Of a stretch of 64,000 bases of DNA, positions 24,911 to 34,160 are shown in pieces. The stretch is from JABWBH01 sp964526695 (GTDB lineage: Bacteria > Planctomycetota > Phycisphaerae > UBA1845). Within the stretch, counting starts at the first letter, position 1; each line of letters starts with the position of its first letter. The stretch spans positions 24,953-88,952 of the forward strand of contig CAZGJA010000058.1 of assembly GCA_964526695.1 (NCBI GenBank), in the 5' to 3' direction. Made by a program: the position numbers and the translations under genes. Below the pieces are notes generated by a model that ran no database searches, was not told where the DNA came from, and was given only the letters and a program-made list of their open reading frames with translations.

Positions 24911-24934
24911 GAGCAATCCTCCGTGATGTCCCCT
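24911..24934 (-). promoter_or_regulatory. Flagellin leader with two GGA motifs, candidate CsrA-binding site
   Basis: The - strand leader reads AGGGGACATCACGGAGGATT before the ATG. It has two GGA-containing sites, the second being the ribosome binding site. CsrA proteins bind GGA motifs and block flagellin translation in Bacillus; the adjacent csrA and fliW make the same control likely here. No secondary structure was computed. Confidence 0.45.
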
Positions 24935-25022
24935 GCCTTAAGCAGCCGGTCAGGCTCTCAGGCGTCGCCGTCGCGGCGGACATGGGTCCGTGACGCGGTC
25001 CCCGGCGAGGGGGCTCGATGAT

Positions 25023-25271
25023 TCAAATCCTTGAAACCACAACGGACTTCCGTTCGGGCGCCAGTACGGGGCGGATCTGATCCGGGTCAAGCCTTGCGGC
25101 CTCGCGGTTCTCCCGCTGGATCGCCTCGTACACTTCCTGACGATGGACTTTCACATGGCGGGGCGCGGTGACGCCCAGCCGGACTTTGTCTCCCCGAATA
25201 TCCACAACGGTGATGCATACGTCCTCACCGATCATGATCGTTTCATCGCGCGTGCGTGACAGCACCAACAT
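25023..25271 (-). CDS. csrA: Translational regulator CsrA
   Basis: 82 residues, a complete CsrA: MLVLSRTRDETIMIGEDV, then VRLGVTAPRHVKVHRQEVYEAIQREN with the RNA-contacting Arg (in VHRQEV) and the conserved helix, and a 25-residue tail. The ATG at 25271 has AAGGAG nine bases upstream. CsrA dimers bind GGA motifs in mRNA leaders; FliW binds and inhibits CsrA. The gene sits between fliW and flagellin on the same strand, the arrangement of the flagellin homeostasis switch. Confidence 0.95.
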   Translation of the reverse strand: MLVLSRTRDETIMIGEDVCITVVDIRGDKVRLGVTAPRHVKVHRQEVYEAIQRENREAARLDPDQIRPVLAPERKSVVVSRI

Positions 25272-25399
25272 AGGCAAGCTCCTTCCTGATGCCTCATAGA
25301 TCAATCGATGGCGAGCGTTCCACGAAGCCCGGTCGCATTCGCGACGGCGGCGGCGCGGCGCACTCCCCACACGGCATCTTCCCTCCCGCGACCGGTCTA

Positions 25400-25849
25400 T
25401 TAAGCGCTCATTTCCATGGCGACCGGCTCGGGGAGGCGCATCAGGGGGTGACGGGTGCCGTAACGGCGATCCGACAGAACCCACTGCCGGGCCTGCCGCG
25501 ACGCCACGTTGACCACCAGCGGGCCCTGCAAATTGCCCGTCAACATGCCGTTGACCTTGTTGGCGATGATGAAAACCTGTGCCTGCTCAAAGTCCGTCAG
25601 ACCGATGCAGGCCAGCTCCTCGGAATTGACCGGCACCTGGTAATCCGCGACAAACAGCCGCGGATCGCAAACCACAAACGCAAGCTCGGGGCGATCCACG
25701 GACTGCAACCAATAAAACGCGCTGCCGTCCCCGGTCTGGATCAGCGCGTAGTCGTGCTGCTGGGGAAACCCGAGCACGCCCTCGGAAAACGTGATCAGCC
25801 GGGAATCATCCACCACCAACTGACCAAAACGAGACGTCTGAACGATCAT
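25400..25849 (-). CDS. fliW: Flagellar assembly factor FliW
   Basis: 149 residues from ATG 25849 (GGAGA eight bases upstream; the open frame extends 24 codons further). Family segments: ITFSEGVLGFPQQHDYALI, FYWLQSVDRPELAFVVCDP, ADYQVPVN and NLQGPLVVN, as in FliW. FliW binds flagellin or CsrA alternately, so that secretion of flagellin frees FliW to inactivate CsrA and restart flagellin synthesis. It lies directly upstream of csrA (128 bases between). Confidence 0.93.
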   Translation of the reverse strand: MIVQTSRFGQLVVDDSRLITFSEGVLGFPQQHDYALIQTGDGSAFYWLQSVDRPELAFVVCDPRLFVADYQVPVNSEELACIGLTDFEQAQVFIIANKVNGMLTGNLQGPLVVNVASRQARQWVLSDRRYGTRHPLMRLPEPVAMEMSA

Positions 25850-26020
25850 GCTGCGATCTCCAGTGACCCATCCATGTCGGTCCGCGGGCTTGGACTCCAC
25901 GTCCCGCATCCGCGCCTCCATCGCGCGGACCCTGGTTCCACGTCCGGGCGACCGTTTCCCCGCCAGAGCCGCCGGGTCACGGCGACGGTCTGGCGCGACT
26001 GTTGTTGTCTTTCCCCGCCT

Positions 26021-27970
26021 CTAGCCCAAGTAATCCATCAATGACAGGTTCATCAAGCGTGAGTTTGTAAGAAGGCTCGCTTGAAGCACCGTCTGCGTGG
26101 ACTGCAATTCTGTAATCGCGCGCGTAAAATCCAGATCCTCGACCTGCGACAGGAACTGCTCGGTTGAAATCGAGGCGTCTTCCAACTGATGGAATTCCCG
26201 CTCGACACTTTGCGCCCTGGCGCCCACCAGGCCGTGCTGGCGCGCCAGATCGTCCACAATGGTCTCCACGCGCTCGGCCGCAAGGGAAATGGCGCGGTCG
26301 TCGTCCGTTCGCAGCGCGGCGGTCAGCCGCATCATTGCGTCCAGCACTCCCGGAGCCGTGACGGGGTTGACATCGCGCCCGATGAGGGTTCCGTCCTCGG
26401 CCACGGTGGCGCGCGTAAGCCCGAGATCTTCCGCGGCGTACGAGCCCGTCGCATTCTCGATAATGATCGTGGCGCCCAGACTTGTGGTGCCGGAGATCGC
26501 GATGCCGTTGGTCTGTTCGTCCAGATCTGCCACCAGGCCCGCGGTGGCTTCCTTTGAGGCATCATTGATCTTCTCGATGACATCGTCCAATGTCAGCGCG
26601 CCGGCCAGCCTGACTTCAAGGATGACCGCGCCGGTATCATCTTTGAACACAAGGTCCGGCGCTTCCGCTTCGGAGGTCATTTCCACGCCGCGACCATAAT
26701 TCATGTCAGAAAGCGGCGTGGTCAGGTCGAACGTGCGCAGTCCCAGGTTCGTGGCCGTGGCTCCGCCGTTTTCCGTGACGCGTAGATCCACGCCGGACAC
26801 GCGGCTGTACAGGTCGATGGACGTTCCGTCCGCGCTGATCCTGGCCTCAACGTATGTATTGGAAGCGTTAATGGTGTTGAGCAGATCCTGAACGGTCTCC
26901 GCTGAGGACAAATCGATCACGGCGGACTTGGATCCGTTTGTGATAACCAGCCCGTTTTCCAGATCCAAAGTCGCGCCGCCCGCCAGAGCACTGATGGGGG
27001 TCAACGGGGTAAGTCGCGGCGACAGTCCGCCCGCCTCAAGTTCGCCCTGAATGGAGGTTTCCGAGGACAAACCGAGATCAGCGGCGAGCGTGGAGCTGAC
27101 GCCATCCGCGACAACCACGGTCTTGGAACCTGAGTCGAGTTTCAATCCGACGTCCGTGAGAGTCGCCGTCAAACCCGATCCAGCCTCTGTCGCGGCGGCA
27201 TTGATAAGCTCAACAACGTCCCCGATCGTGTCCGCGGTGCTCAAGTCAACGGTGAACGACCCGACGCCGTCCGTCTCATCAAACGCAAGTGTGCCTTTGC
27301 GAATGCCCTGCCCCACGGCGCCGCTGAGGTCTTCCAGTCGTGTTTCCGGAAGCAGTTTGGGCGTCAAATCCGCGCTGCCTGACACGGATGCGGAAATGGC
27401 CCCATACAGCTCATTGCCCGGCATGGAAACGCTTTCCATGCGGCCATTGCCGACGTGCATTTCCAATGATTCGGTGTCCCCGAGATAGGCAATGCCTCCG
27501 CCCGCCTCCTGAAATCCCATGACATCCGAATCGCGCCCGGAGAACAGATATCGCCCGCCGAACTGGCGATTGCCCACGTTGACCAGTTGATGAAGAATGG
27601 CGTCGAGCACTTCGGCTTCGGCCTCGCGCTCGGCTTCGCTGGTGAGGTTGCTGATGTTCTGCCCCGCCACGGCCTGCACTTGAGTGAGAAGGTCGCTGAC
27701 TTCGCTGATGGCGGCGTCGGAGGCGGAAAGAAGATCCGAGGCCGTTCGCAGGTTGCCGCTGATCTGTTGCTGGCGCGCAAGCTGATCATGGAGGTCGCGT
27801 GCCCGCGCGGCCGCGGTGGGGTTTTCGCTCGGCGTCACAAAGGACCGACCCGCGGCGATGCGCACTTCATTGAGGTAGAGCGACCTCTGATTGCGCGTGA
27901 TCGCATCGACGGTGAGGTTCAGCCGCAGGTTCTGGCTGATGCGCGAGATGTTGATCGGGCTGACTGACAT
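26021..27970 (-). CDS. flgL: Flagellar hook-filament junction protein FlgL
   Basis: 649 residues, about twice the length of enteric FlgL. The terminal helices are flagellin-like: SRISQNLRLNLTVDAITRNQ...PSENPTAAARARDLHDQLARQQQ at the N-terminus and a C-terminus ending LSQVEDLDFTRAITELQSTQTVLQASLLTNSRLMNLSLMDYLG. The extra length is a central region of three flagellin-IN-type repeats (about 225-300, 310-400 and 430-520; each with D..TI.DV...IN). Start at ATG 27970 (MSVSPINISR); an upstream ATG would add four residues. It follows flgK, as expected for the hook-associated pair. Confidence 0.92.
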   Translation of the reverse strand: MSVSPINISRISQNLRLNLTVDAITRNQRSLYLNEVRIAAGRSFVTPSENPTAAARARDLHDQLARQQQISGNLRTASDLLSASDAAISEVSDLLTQVQAVAGQNISNLTSEAEREAEAEVLDAILHQLVNVGNRQFGGRYLFSGRDSDVMGFQEAGGGIAYLGDTESLEMHVGNGRMESVSMPGNELYGAISASVSGSADLTPKLLPETRLEDLSGAVGQGIRKGTLAFDETDGVGSFTVDLSTADTIGDVVELINAAATEAGSGLTATLTDVGLKLDSGSKTVVVADGVSSTLAADLGLSSETSIQGELEAGGLSPRLTPLTPISALAGGATLDLENGLVITNGSKSAVIDLSSAETVQDLLNTINASNTYVEARISADGTSIDLYSRVSGVDLRVTENGGATATNLGLRTFDLTTPLSDMNYGRGVEMTSEAEAPDLVFKDDTGAVILEVRLAGALTLDDVIEKINDASKEATAGLVADLDEQTNGIAISGTTSLGATIIIENATGSYAAEDLGLTRATVAEDGTLIGRDVNPVTAPGVLDAMMRLTAALRTDDDRAISLAAERVETIVDDLARQHGLVGARAQSVEREFHQLEDASISTEQFLSQVEDLDFTRAITELQSTQTVLQASLLTNSRLMNLSLMDYLG

Positions 27971-28135
27971 AGGCAATCTCATTCAACAGATGCGACGGGG
28001 CGGCAGCGACTTCCAGAGCCGCGCCCATCAGGAAGCGGTGATTCTCCGACCAGTGATATCCTCATGCACGTCAAGAGAGTCGCACGGTCTCAGGTTAAAC
28101 TGTGCCATGAGCGCCACTCAAATCGCAATTGCGTC

Positions 28136-29848
28136 CTACCTGAGGATGGTCATCAATTCTCCAATAAGCCGATCCACTACGCTGACGTAGCGCGAGGCGC
28201 CCTGGAACGCCCGTTCGAATTTGACGAGCTCGATCGCCTCCTCGTCGAGACTGACGCCGCTGATGCTCTCCTTCTGCGCGAGCAAGGCGGAGCGGATGCC
28301 GTCGGCGCTCTCCACGGCGGAGTTCACCGCCCCGGCGCGCACCGCCACGTCATTGGTGATCGCGTTCAATCGCTCCTGAATTGCCGGTCCATTCGACGTG
28401 TCCGAGGGCGTGTCGAGGAGCTGCGACAGGCGAAAAGCGTTGGCCGCATCGCCGCCGCGATTGACCGAGGATGCGGCTAGGAACTGTCCATTCGCCTGCA
28501 CGGTCTCGTTGACGGCGATGTCCGCCGCGCCGCTACCGGTGAAGAACGTGTTGACGCCGAGCGCCGCCAGCACGCCGGAGGTGTCCTTCCTCGCCTGCTG
28601 ACCGTCGTGGCCGAAGGTGAACGTGAACCCGGCGTCCGTCGAGAGTGCCAGCCTGTTGTCGGCCGTGATCTCCGCGTGCAGATGCTCAACGCCGTTAAGC
28701 TGATCGACGAGTGATTGCAACGATGCGTCGTCGTCGTTCAGGCCGTCGAGGTCCACGCTGACGACGTGAACGCTGAGGCCGCCCGGCGAGCCGTCGGAAA
28801 GCACGACGTGGAACGCACCGTTCTGGACGCTGGTAGGCAGGCCGGCTTCGTCGGTGTTGAGCACCGCGTCCGTGCGCGTCAGGCGCGTCGTGCCCTCAAG
28901 CTCGGTAAAGCCGGCCAATCCCTGGCCGTCGGCATGAACGCGGTTGACTTCGGCGATCAGCGCGCCGGCGAATTCGTCCAGCTCTGCGAGTCGAGAGAAG
29001 GCGTGCTCGTCGCGCGCGGCCATCAGGCCGGCGATGCGTCCTCCGCGCGGGGAGATGACCGAGCCGCTGTCGGTGAAGACGACGCTCGTGCGCTTGTACC
29101 CATCCACGACGCGAGCCTGGGTGGACAGCCCGCGCGACAGACCGCCCTGAACGAGCGCTTCATTGCCGATGTACACATTGACGACGCCGTTGGGCTGCTC
29201 GCGCACGGTGACGTCCACCAGCGTGCCCAGGTCGCGCAGGACCGCGTCGCGCTGGTCGCGCAGTCCCGCGGCATCGCCCCGCGAGCGACCCTCGGCCACC
29301 ATGATCCGCGCGTTCAAGTCCGCCACGCGTGCGGCGAGGCTGCCGGCTTCCTCCGTGAGGCCTTCGATTTGCTGATCGAGGCCTTCGCCCAGTTCGGCGA
29401 CCTGCTCGCGAAGGCGACTGAGCGCCAACGCCAGTTCCTCGCCCTTGCGCACGGCGAGGCCGCGATCCGCCAGCGGATCCTTGCCGACTTGCTCGAACGC
29501 GCCAAAGAACTCAGAGAGCAGCGTGGGAATGCCCGTGCCGCCGACGTCATCGAAGTATGTTTCCAGTTCAGCCAGACTCGATTGCTGTGCACTGAGTGAT
29601 TCGACTTCGCCGGTCGCGAGGCGCAGACGGTTCTCCAAAGCGTTGTCGATGTTGCGGCGGATGTCAGTGAGGGCGACGCCGGCGCCGGGCTGGAGCGCGC
29701 CGCCGCCGAGGTTTGGCAGCGGATCCAATTGCGGCGTTAGGCGCGTGTAATCCGCGCTGCCTGCGCCGCTGATGTTTCCGCCGACGACTTGCAGAGCGCT
29801 CTGGTATCCCAGCAGCGCGTTTCGGCCTATGTGCAGTGCAGAGTTCAT
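28136..29848 (-). CDS. flgK: Flagellar hook-associated protein FlgK (HAP1)
   Basis: 570 residues. N-terminal rod/hook signature MNSALHIGRNALLGYQSALQVVGGNIS followed by GAGVALTDIRRNIDNALENRL; central region with LSTQARVVDGYK and PRGGRIAGLMAARDE; C-terminus GVSLDEEAIELVKFERAFQGASRYVSVVDRLIGELMTIL, the FlgK ending. It forms the junction between hook and filament with FlgL. The first Asn-Xaa site of the signature reads YTR where most have YTRQ, within normal variation. It lies after flgN, its export chaperone. Confidence 0.93.
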   Translation of the reverse strand: MNSALHIGRNALLGYQSALQVVGGNISGAGSADYTRLTPQLDPLPNLGGGALQPGAGVALTDIRRNIDNALENRLRLATGEVESLSAQQSSLAELETYFDDVGGTGIPTLLSEFFGAFEQVGKDPLADRGLAVRKGEELALALSRLREQVAELGEGLDQQIEGLTEEAGSLAARVADLNARIMVAEGRSRGDAAGLRDQRDAVLRDLGTLVDVTVREQPNGVVNVYIGNEALVQGGLSRGLSTQARVVDGYKRTSVVFTDSGSVISPRGGRIAGLMAARDEHAFSRLAELDEFAGALIAEVNRVHADGQGLAGFTELEGTTRLTRTDAVLNTDEAGLPTSVQNGAFHVVLSDGSPGGLSVHVVSVDLDGLNDDDASLQSLVDQLNGVEHLHAEITADNRLALSTDAGFTFTFGHDGQQARKDTSGVLAALGVNTFFTGSGAADIAVNETVQANGQFLAASSVNRGGDAANAFRLSQLLDTPSDTSNGPAIQERLNAITNDVAVRAGAVNSAVESADGIRSALLAQKESISGVSLDEEAIELVKFERAFQGASRYVSVVDRLIGELMTILR

Positions 29849-29960
29849 TTCAAGCGTGCTCCAGAGCTGTCCGCCGACGACTCGATCTCAAATCCGAAAC
29901 GAAAAAGTCCTCGCTGCGCAGCCAGCACCTTCTCCCACTCATCCCCGACCCATCGACCCA

Positions 29961-30479
29961 TCACCCGACGGCATCCACAAGCTTGTGTTCCAGGCCCGAC
30001 ACCAGGTTGCCGTTGTGGGCATATCCCAGTGCGTTGCAGCCGGTCTGACGCACCGACTCGAATATGCGCTCGAAATGCCGCACCATTTCCCGGCTGATGG
30101 CGCCGGCCAGGCGGTTGGCTTTGGCCAGCTTAACCGCCACGCCGCGAAGTGATTGTGCCGCGGTCATGAGTTTCGCGGCGCCGGCCTGGTCAAGTCGAAC
30201 GGCAAGCTGTGACGCGGTGAGCTTGCGCGCCTGCGGCCCAGACATTCCCAGCTCTCGTCCGATCTGATCCATCAGCAGCCGGCGGCAGCTCTCACGCTCC
30301 TGTACGCGCTCGATCAAATCGCCCTCTCGTTCAACAATCATCGCCAGCGCGTCTCGATTCGCGCTTCGCAGCGCGTCCACCTTCGCGTTGACGGTTTCCA
30401 ACAGTTCGCCGTGCAGCGCGTGAAGATCCTCCAGAAGGCGCAACAAGTCCCGCAGACGGCTTCGCAGATTGTGACTCAC
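29961..30479 (-). CDS. flgN: FlgN-like flagellar export chaperone
   Basis: 172 residues, predicted all-helical: LRDLLRLLEDLHALHGELLETVNAKVDALRSANRDAL and a C-terminal amphipathic helix. Sequence match to FlgN is weak, but position between the flgJ rod-binding gene and flgK, length and helicity agree. FlgN holds FlgK and FlgL before export. The start is a GTG whose TG is shared with the TGA stop of the preceding gene (GTGA), giving a four-base overlap. Confidence 0.75.
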   Translation of the reverse strand: MSHNLRSRLRDLLRLLEDLHALHGELLETVNAKVDALRSANRDALAMIVEREGDLIERVQERESCRRLLMDQIGRELGMSGPQARKLTASQLAVRLDQAGAAKLMTAAQSLRGVAVKLAKANRLAGAISREMVRHFERIFESVRQTGCNALGYAHNGNLVSGLEHKLVDAVG

Positions 30480-30811
30480 GCTTTCCCTCCTTCGTGCGCC
30501 GCCGGCCTTGCCCGATCGACGCGCGCCTGCTGACGAATCAAGTGCCCATAAAGCGCATCCGCGAGGCCGCCGCGCTCACGGTTCCCCATCTTCTCCGCAT
30601 ACAGGGCGTCAAGCTGCCCGCCGAATGCGGACTCCGCCCGCCCGCCGGAAATCAGGCCGCTCTTCATCGAGCTGTTGCGCGCCTGCGCCATCAGCGTTCC
30701 GTAGAACACGTGTGCGGTCATTTGGCGCGTCACCTCGCGCAATGGCTTTGACTCCGCCAATGGCGGCGCGAGCGGCATTTCCCGAATAGCCTGTGTTGGC
30801 CGAATCATCAT
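30476..30811 (-). CDS. flgJ: FlgJ-like rod-binding protein without muramidase domain
   Basis: 111 residues corresponding to the N-terminal FlgJ domain: LREVTRQMTAHVFYGTLMAQARNSSMKSGLISGGRAESAFGGQLDALYAEKMG. The C-terminal glucosaminidase domain of enteric FlgJ is absent, as in many non-enteric bacteria, so wall hydrolysis must come from another gene. It overlaps flgI (ATGATGA) and flgN, so three consecutive genes are translationally coupled. Confidence 0.85.
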   Translation of the reverse strand: MMIRPTQAIREMPLAPPLAESKPLREVTRQMTAHVFYGTLMAQARNSSMKSGLISGGRAESAFGGQLDALYAEKMGNRERGGLADALYGHLIRQQARVDRARPAAHEGGKA

Positions 30812-32034
30812 CCCTCGTCGTGCACCTTTGCGTGAAGATTCCCAGACTGCTCCAAAGTGGTGAGAATCTGGACACGGCTCTCAAAGGGAACCTTGAGGCG
30901 ATTGAGCGCTTCCAACAGTTGATTCATGTTGCCCTGCCGGGCGGCAACTTCATCCAGTGGAACGAACACCTGGGGTTCGGTGCTGGTCGTGGACGCGGCG
31001 CCGTTTGCTGGGGGGGCGACGGTCAAGGTCAATCCCTGGTGCGACACGACGGTGGGGGAGATCTTCACATCGCCGCTTACGACAATGGTTTGCAGCTTGC
31101 GGTTGATGGTCACCCGCGCCTCGTTGGAGTCCATAAGCAAAGGCAACTGGGTAACGTCGCGAATAAAGCTCGCCGGATCGTCGTACTGCACCTGCGGGAG
31201 CAGCACAACAATGTTCTTGGAGTCGATGGCCAGAGCCGCCCGGCCACCGGTTTCGGTGGTTTCTTCCTCGCCCAGCGCCGTCTTGACTTCATTGTCCACG
31301 GCTGTGGCGACGGCCGCAGCGGCGCTCCAGCCGGCGTGGGATTCGGTAAGCACAAGGGTAATGTAACGGCGGCTGGAATGAATCCAACTGCTGGTCAACC
31401 CCGCGTTCTGCAGGTCCGCGCCGCTGACCACGACATTATGGAAGACGTCTTCTTCCATCAGTGCCCCGCCGCGGATGACGCCGGTCGTTGGATGCTTAGG
31501 ATCCTGCAGTTCGATGGGGCCGGTGGCCTTGGCGAGCACGGCGGCGACGGCCGGATCATCATAAACCATGGGCGCTACGAGGAGGTGGCCTCCCTCGAGG
31601 CTCTTCGCCGCGTATGCGGAAACGAAGACGTCAATCCGCTCACCCTCGCGGATGCCTTCCTCTGGGATGAACGCCTGCAATCGCACGATGGCGGCGTCTT
31701 TGGCGTCCTTGATGTCGTCCAGAGTTTCCACATTGGCGGCGAAGTAATTGAGTTCGCGAGCAAGCGCCTGCATGGTCGGCAGGAACTTCGCCCCGTCGCC
31801 GCTCTGCTTCAGGCCGGTGACCAGGCCCATGCCGATGAGCGTGTTGCGACCCAGGCCGTGGACTCTTGTGACGTCGCCGACTCGCGCGGTGACCGGCTGG
31901 CCCCAGGCGCCGCCGGAAAAAGCCGCAAGGGCGAGCAGGAGGGGCAGGACGCGGTTGCAAAGTCTTGCTGGGCAGCTCGCTTGTTCGCGAGTTGCAGAGC
32001 GTTGCAAAGTCTTAGGGTGCCGCATTGATTTCAT
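30808..32034 (-). CDS. flgI: Flagellar P-ring protein FlgI
   Basis: 408 residues from ATG 32034; ATGs at 32064 and 32025 are also possible, and none has a strong Shine-Dalgarno. A signal peptide ends near AFSGGAWGQ. The mature protein follows the family: RVGDVTRVHGLGRNTLIGMGLVTGLKQSGDGAKF, RIDVFVSAYAAKSLEGGHLL, GAL and VVHQGLTLTV-like segments. It forms the periplasmic ring around the rod. A direct repeat GTTGCAAAGTCTT lies inside the signal peptide region (near 31961 and 32001). Translationally coupled to flgJ. Confidence 0.92.
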   Translation of the reverse strand: MKSMRHPKTLQRSATREQASCPARLCNRVLPLLLALAAFSGGAWGQPVTARVGDVTRVHGLGRNTLIGMGLVTGLKQSGDGAKFLPTMQALARELNYFAANVETLDDIKDAKDAAIVRLQAFIPEEGIREGERIDVFVSAYAAKSLEGGHLLVAPMVYDDPAVAAVLAKATGPIELQDPKHPTTGVIRGGALMEEDVFHNVVVSGADLQNAGLTSSWIHSSRRYITLVLTESHAGWSAAAAVATAVDNEVKTALGEEETTETGGRAALAIDSKNIVVLLPQVQYDDPASFIRDVTQLPLLMDSNEARVTINRKLQTIVVSGDVKISPTVVSHQGLTLTVAPPANGAASTTSTEPQVFVPLDEVAARQGNMNQLLEALNRLKVPFESRVQILTTLEQSGNLHAKVHDEG

Positions 32035-32110
32035 TCCCGGGTTGTTGCTGGTCTTGCAATCCATGCTGATTGACCTGCGAAGCGTATCGACAGGGCGGCA
32101 GCGAACGGCG

Positions 32111-32824
32111 CTAGAACGGCTTGACCGAATCCAATATCTTGGAAAGCCATCCTCTGCGCGCGCCGTCGTTGACCACGCCGTTGTTTTCAATCTTGATGCG
32201 CTTGTCGGCCATGTCCGTGCTGAGCACGCTGTCATCGGCGGAGAGCTTCTTGCGGCTGCAGGTGCCGGTCAGCGTAATGAGATTCTTTTCCTCTCCATGC
32301 TCAATCTGCGCCGTGGCACAGAGGACGAGGTTGCCATTGGGTTTGATGTCGACAATCTCTCCCGTCAAGCGTGTCACAAGCCTGTTCTCGCTGGAGACGT
32401 CGGCCTCGTTCTTGCGGTTCTGCTTGTATTTGTAATCTACATTGGGCTTGCCGCGTGCGAATCCCGTCGAGCCGAGACCTCCGTCGATCGGTTTGAAGAA
32501 GGCCTCAAGCTCGCTTTGCACCTGAAAGTCGTTCTTGGACTGTGAATCCGCGTCGGACTTGAAGGACAATTGCTCGCGGACAATGATAGTGACGTGGTCG
32601 CCCACGGCGAAGACGCGCGGCGGCTTCGGCTCTACGGAAATCAGTGAGCGCTTCTGCACCGCCGGATGGATGCGTGGAGCGGGTTCCGCGTCGGCGCGGG
32701 CGGCGACGACCGGAGCTTCCTCGATCACGCGCTGTCGGGCGCGCTTTCCCAGCGAGGAGGTTTGGCCCAGCGCAACGTGCGCACAGACGATTGCGACGCA
32801 AAAGCATGTTTTCAGACAAACCAT
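32111..32824 (-). CDS. flgH: Flagellar L-ring protein FlgH
   Basis: 237 residues. The start ATG 32824 has GGGAG eight bases upstream; the ORF goes nine codons higher to a GTG. An N-terminal signal (MVCLKTCFCVAIVCAHVALG) ends without a clean lipobox, although Cys residues are present in it. FlgH segments: VGDHVTIIVREQLSFKSDADSQ, FEAFFKPI-like, ENRLVTRLTGEIVDIKPNGNLVLCATAQIEHGEEKNLITLTGTC and DADDSVLSTDMADKRIKIEN. It forms the outer-membrane ring, direct evidence for an outer membrane. Confidence 0.92.
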   Translation of the reverse strand: MVCLKTCFCVAIVCAHVALGQTSSLGKRARQRVIEEAPVVAARADAEPAPRIHPAVQKRSLISVEPKPPRVFAVGDHVTIIVREQLSFKSDADSQSKNDFQVQSELEAFFKPIDGGLGSTGFARGKPNVDYKYKQNRKNEADVSSENRLVTRLTGEIVDIKPNGNLVLCATAQIEHGEEKNLITLTGTCSRKKLSADDSVLSTDMADKRIKIENNGVVNDGARRGWLSKILDSVKPF

Positions 32825-32869
32825 ATACAAACTCCCAATGCGAAGGCACACACGATCGATGCGGTGCGG

Positions 32870-34084
32870 TCATTTCCGGGCGAGACGAGGCGGGCTTTGA
32901 TCGAGCGGCTTGCTCGAAGATCGCTGGAACGGCGATTTCGTCGAAGGAGGGGGAGGAATTACGCTCGTCACCGTGATTTCCCCAGGACCGCTCACCATAC
33001 CGGCAAGCTGCTCATCCTTGCGATCCAGCAGCGTGACACGAACCACGTCGCCGGATGCACCGCCGGCCTGCGCTTCACCAATGCTTTCGAGTCGAATGCC
33101 GCCGACCAGCGCCAGGACGCGCACGAGCTGTCCGCGACTGACCAAAGGCACGGCTGAAAGCTGCGTGGGATCGATGGCTTCGCCTTGCGCGAAGAACCTG
33201 CCGGCGCGGCGACCCAGCACGAGCGCCGTATCCGCCACCGTTGCGGCCGATGCGGTTTGCGAAGGCACCTCATCCAGACAAACATCCTCCGGCACGACGA
33301 GTGCGTCTTTGAGGATGGGTCTGGCGGCCACGAGCACTTCGCGCACGACGGTTACATCCGCACGCACCGTGAGGCTCTGCACGCGGCGGTCATGCTGAAA
33401 CACATCCACCTCATAACTGACCGAGCCGAGGACTGCTCCAGTGCGACGGACGAGACGGAATTGGAACGGCGGAGTGGTCATGTCCAGCAGGCTCTGGTCG
33501 GCCTGGGCAAACGCCAACCGGGCGCGCCCGCCGAACTTTTCGGTTTCCTCGCTGGCTTTCTCTTCGAGGAATTGACGAAGGGATTGAGCACCCGCTTGGA
33601 CTGCCGACTCCGGAAGGGTAGGATTGCGGACCGCGACGCTGGATGCCTGGGCTAGTGCCGAGGGGATAGGGGTGCCCAGCGGTCGGGTTACGGCGCACGT
33701 TGTCGAGCCGACCAGGCGCAGGCGCGACGACTTGGAATCATGTTCTGCAAGTGCGGCGCGAATGCGGTCGAGGTGAATCAGGCGCGATCCGCCCGGGGGG
33801 GGGGACTGCGCCACTGGAATGGAGCGGATGCGATCCGTCTCCTCCGCCGTCAGGCCCGCGGCTTCGCAGGCATCTCCTATGAGAACCTGTTCTCCGGTGC
33901 AGACCGCGGTTGGATGGACACGGAGCGTTCCTGTCTGAGCCTGTGTGGACGCGGTCGAGTTTGCAAAAAGTGTGCAAACCACAGCAAGCAGCGCGGACCG
34001 CAACCTGCTGCAGGCGTCGGTTGTCCGGTGGGTCCCAGGCCGCGCTGAGCGATTCGCACTCGACGGTCCACTCATGTTACGCAT
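32870..34084 (-). CDS. flgA: Flagellar basal body P-ring formation protein FlgA
   Basis: 404 residues. Start ATG 34084 is chosen for GGAGG eight bases upstream; an ATG at 34117 would add eleven residues. A signal peptide (LRSALLAVVCTLFANSTASTQAQ) is followed by an unusually long N-terminal region (about 50-240) before the SAF/FlgA-type C-terminal part: VLVAARPILKDALVVPEDV, then LVSRGQLVRVLALVGGIRLESIGEAQAGGASGDVVRV and the C-terminal LAGMVSGPGEITV. FlgA is the periplasmic chaperone for P-ring assembly. Its position between flgG and flgH is usual. A Pro-rich basic tail ends the protein. Confidence 0.87.
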   Translation of the reverse strand: MRNMSGPSSANRSARPGTHRTTDACSRLRSALLAVVCTLFANSTASTQAQTGTLRVHPTAVCTGEQVLIGDACEAAGLTAEETDRIRSIPVAQSPPPGGSRLIHLDRIRAALAEHDSKSSRLRLVGSTTCAVTRPLGTPIPSALAQASSVAVRNPTLPESAVQAGAQSLRQFLEEKASEETEKFGGRARLAFAQADQSLLDMTTPPFQFRLVRRTGAVLGSVSYEVDVFQHDRRVQSLTVRADVTVVREVLVAARPILKDALVVPEDVCLDEVPSQTASAATVADTALVLGRRAGRFFAQGEAIDPTQLSAVPLVSRGQLVRVLALVGGIRLESIGEAQAGGASGDVVRVTLLDRKDEQLAGMVSGPGEITVTSVIPPPPSTKSPFQRSSSKPLDQSPPRLARK

Positions 34085-34160
34085 CACGACGGCCTCCATG
34101 CCTGTCTCAAGGGCCATAGAACACGCTCAGTGCAGGGTCATCATGCCCCGCGAGAAGTCA

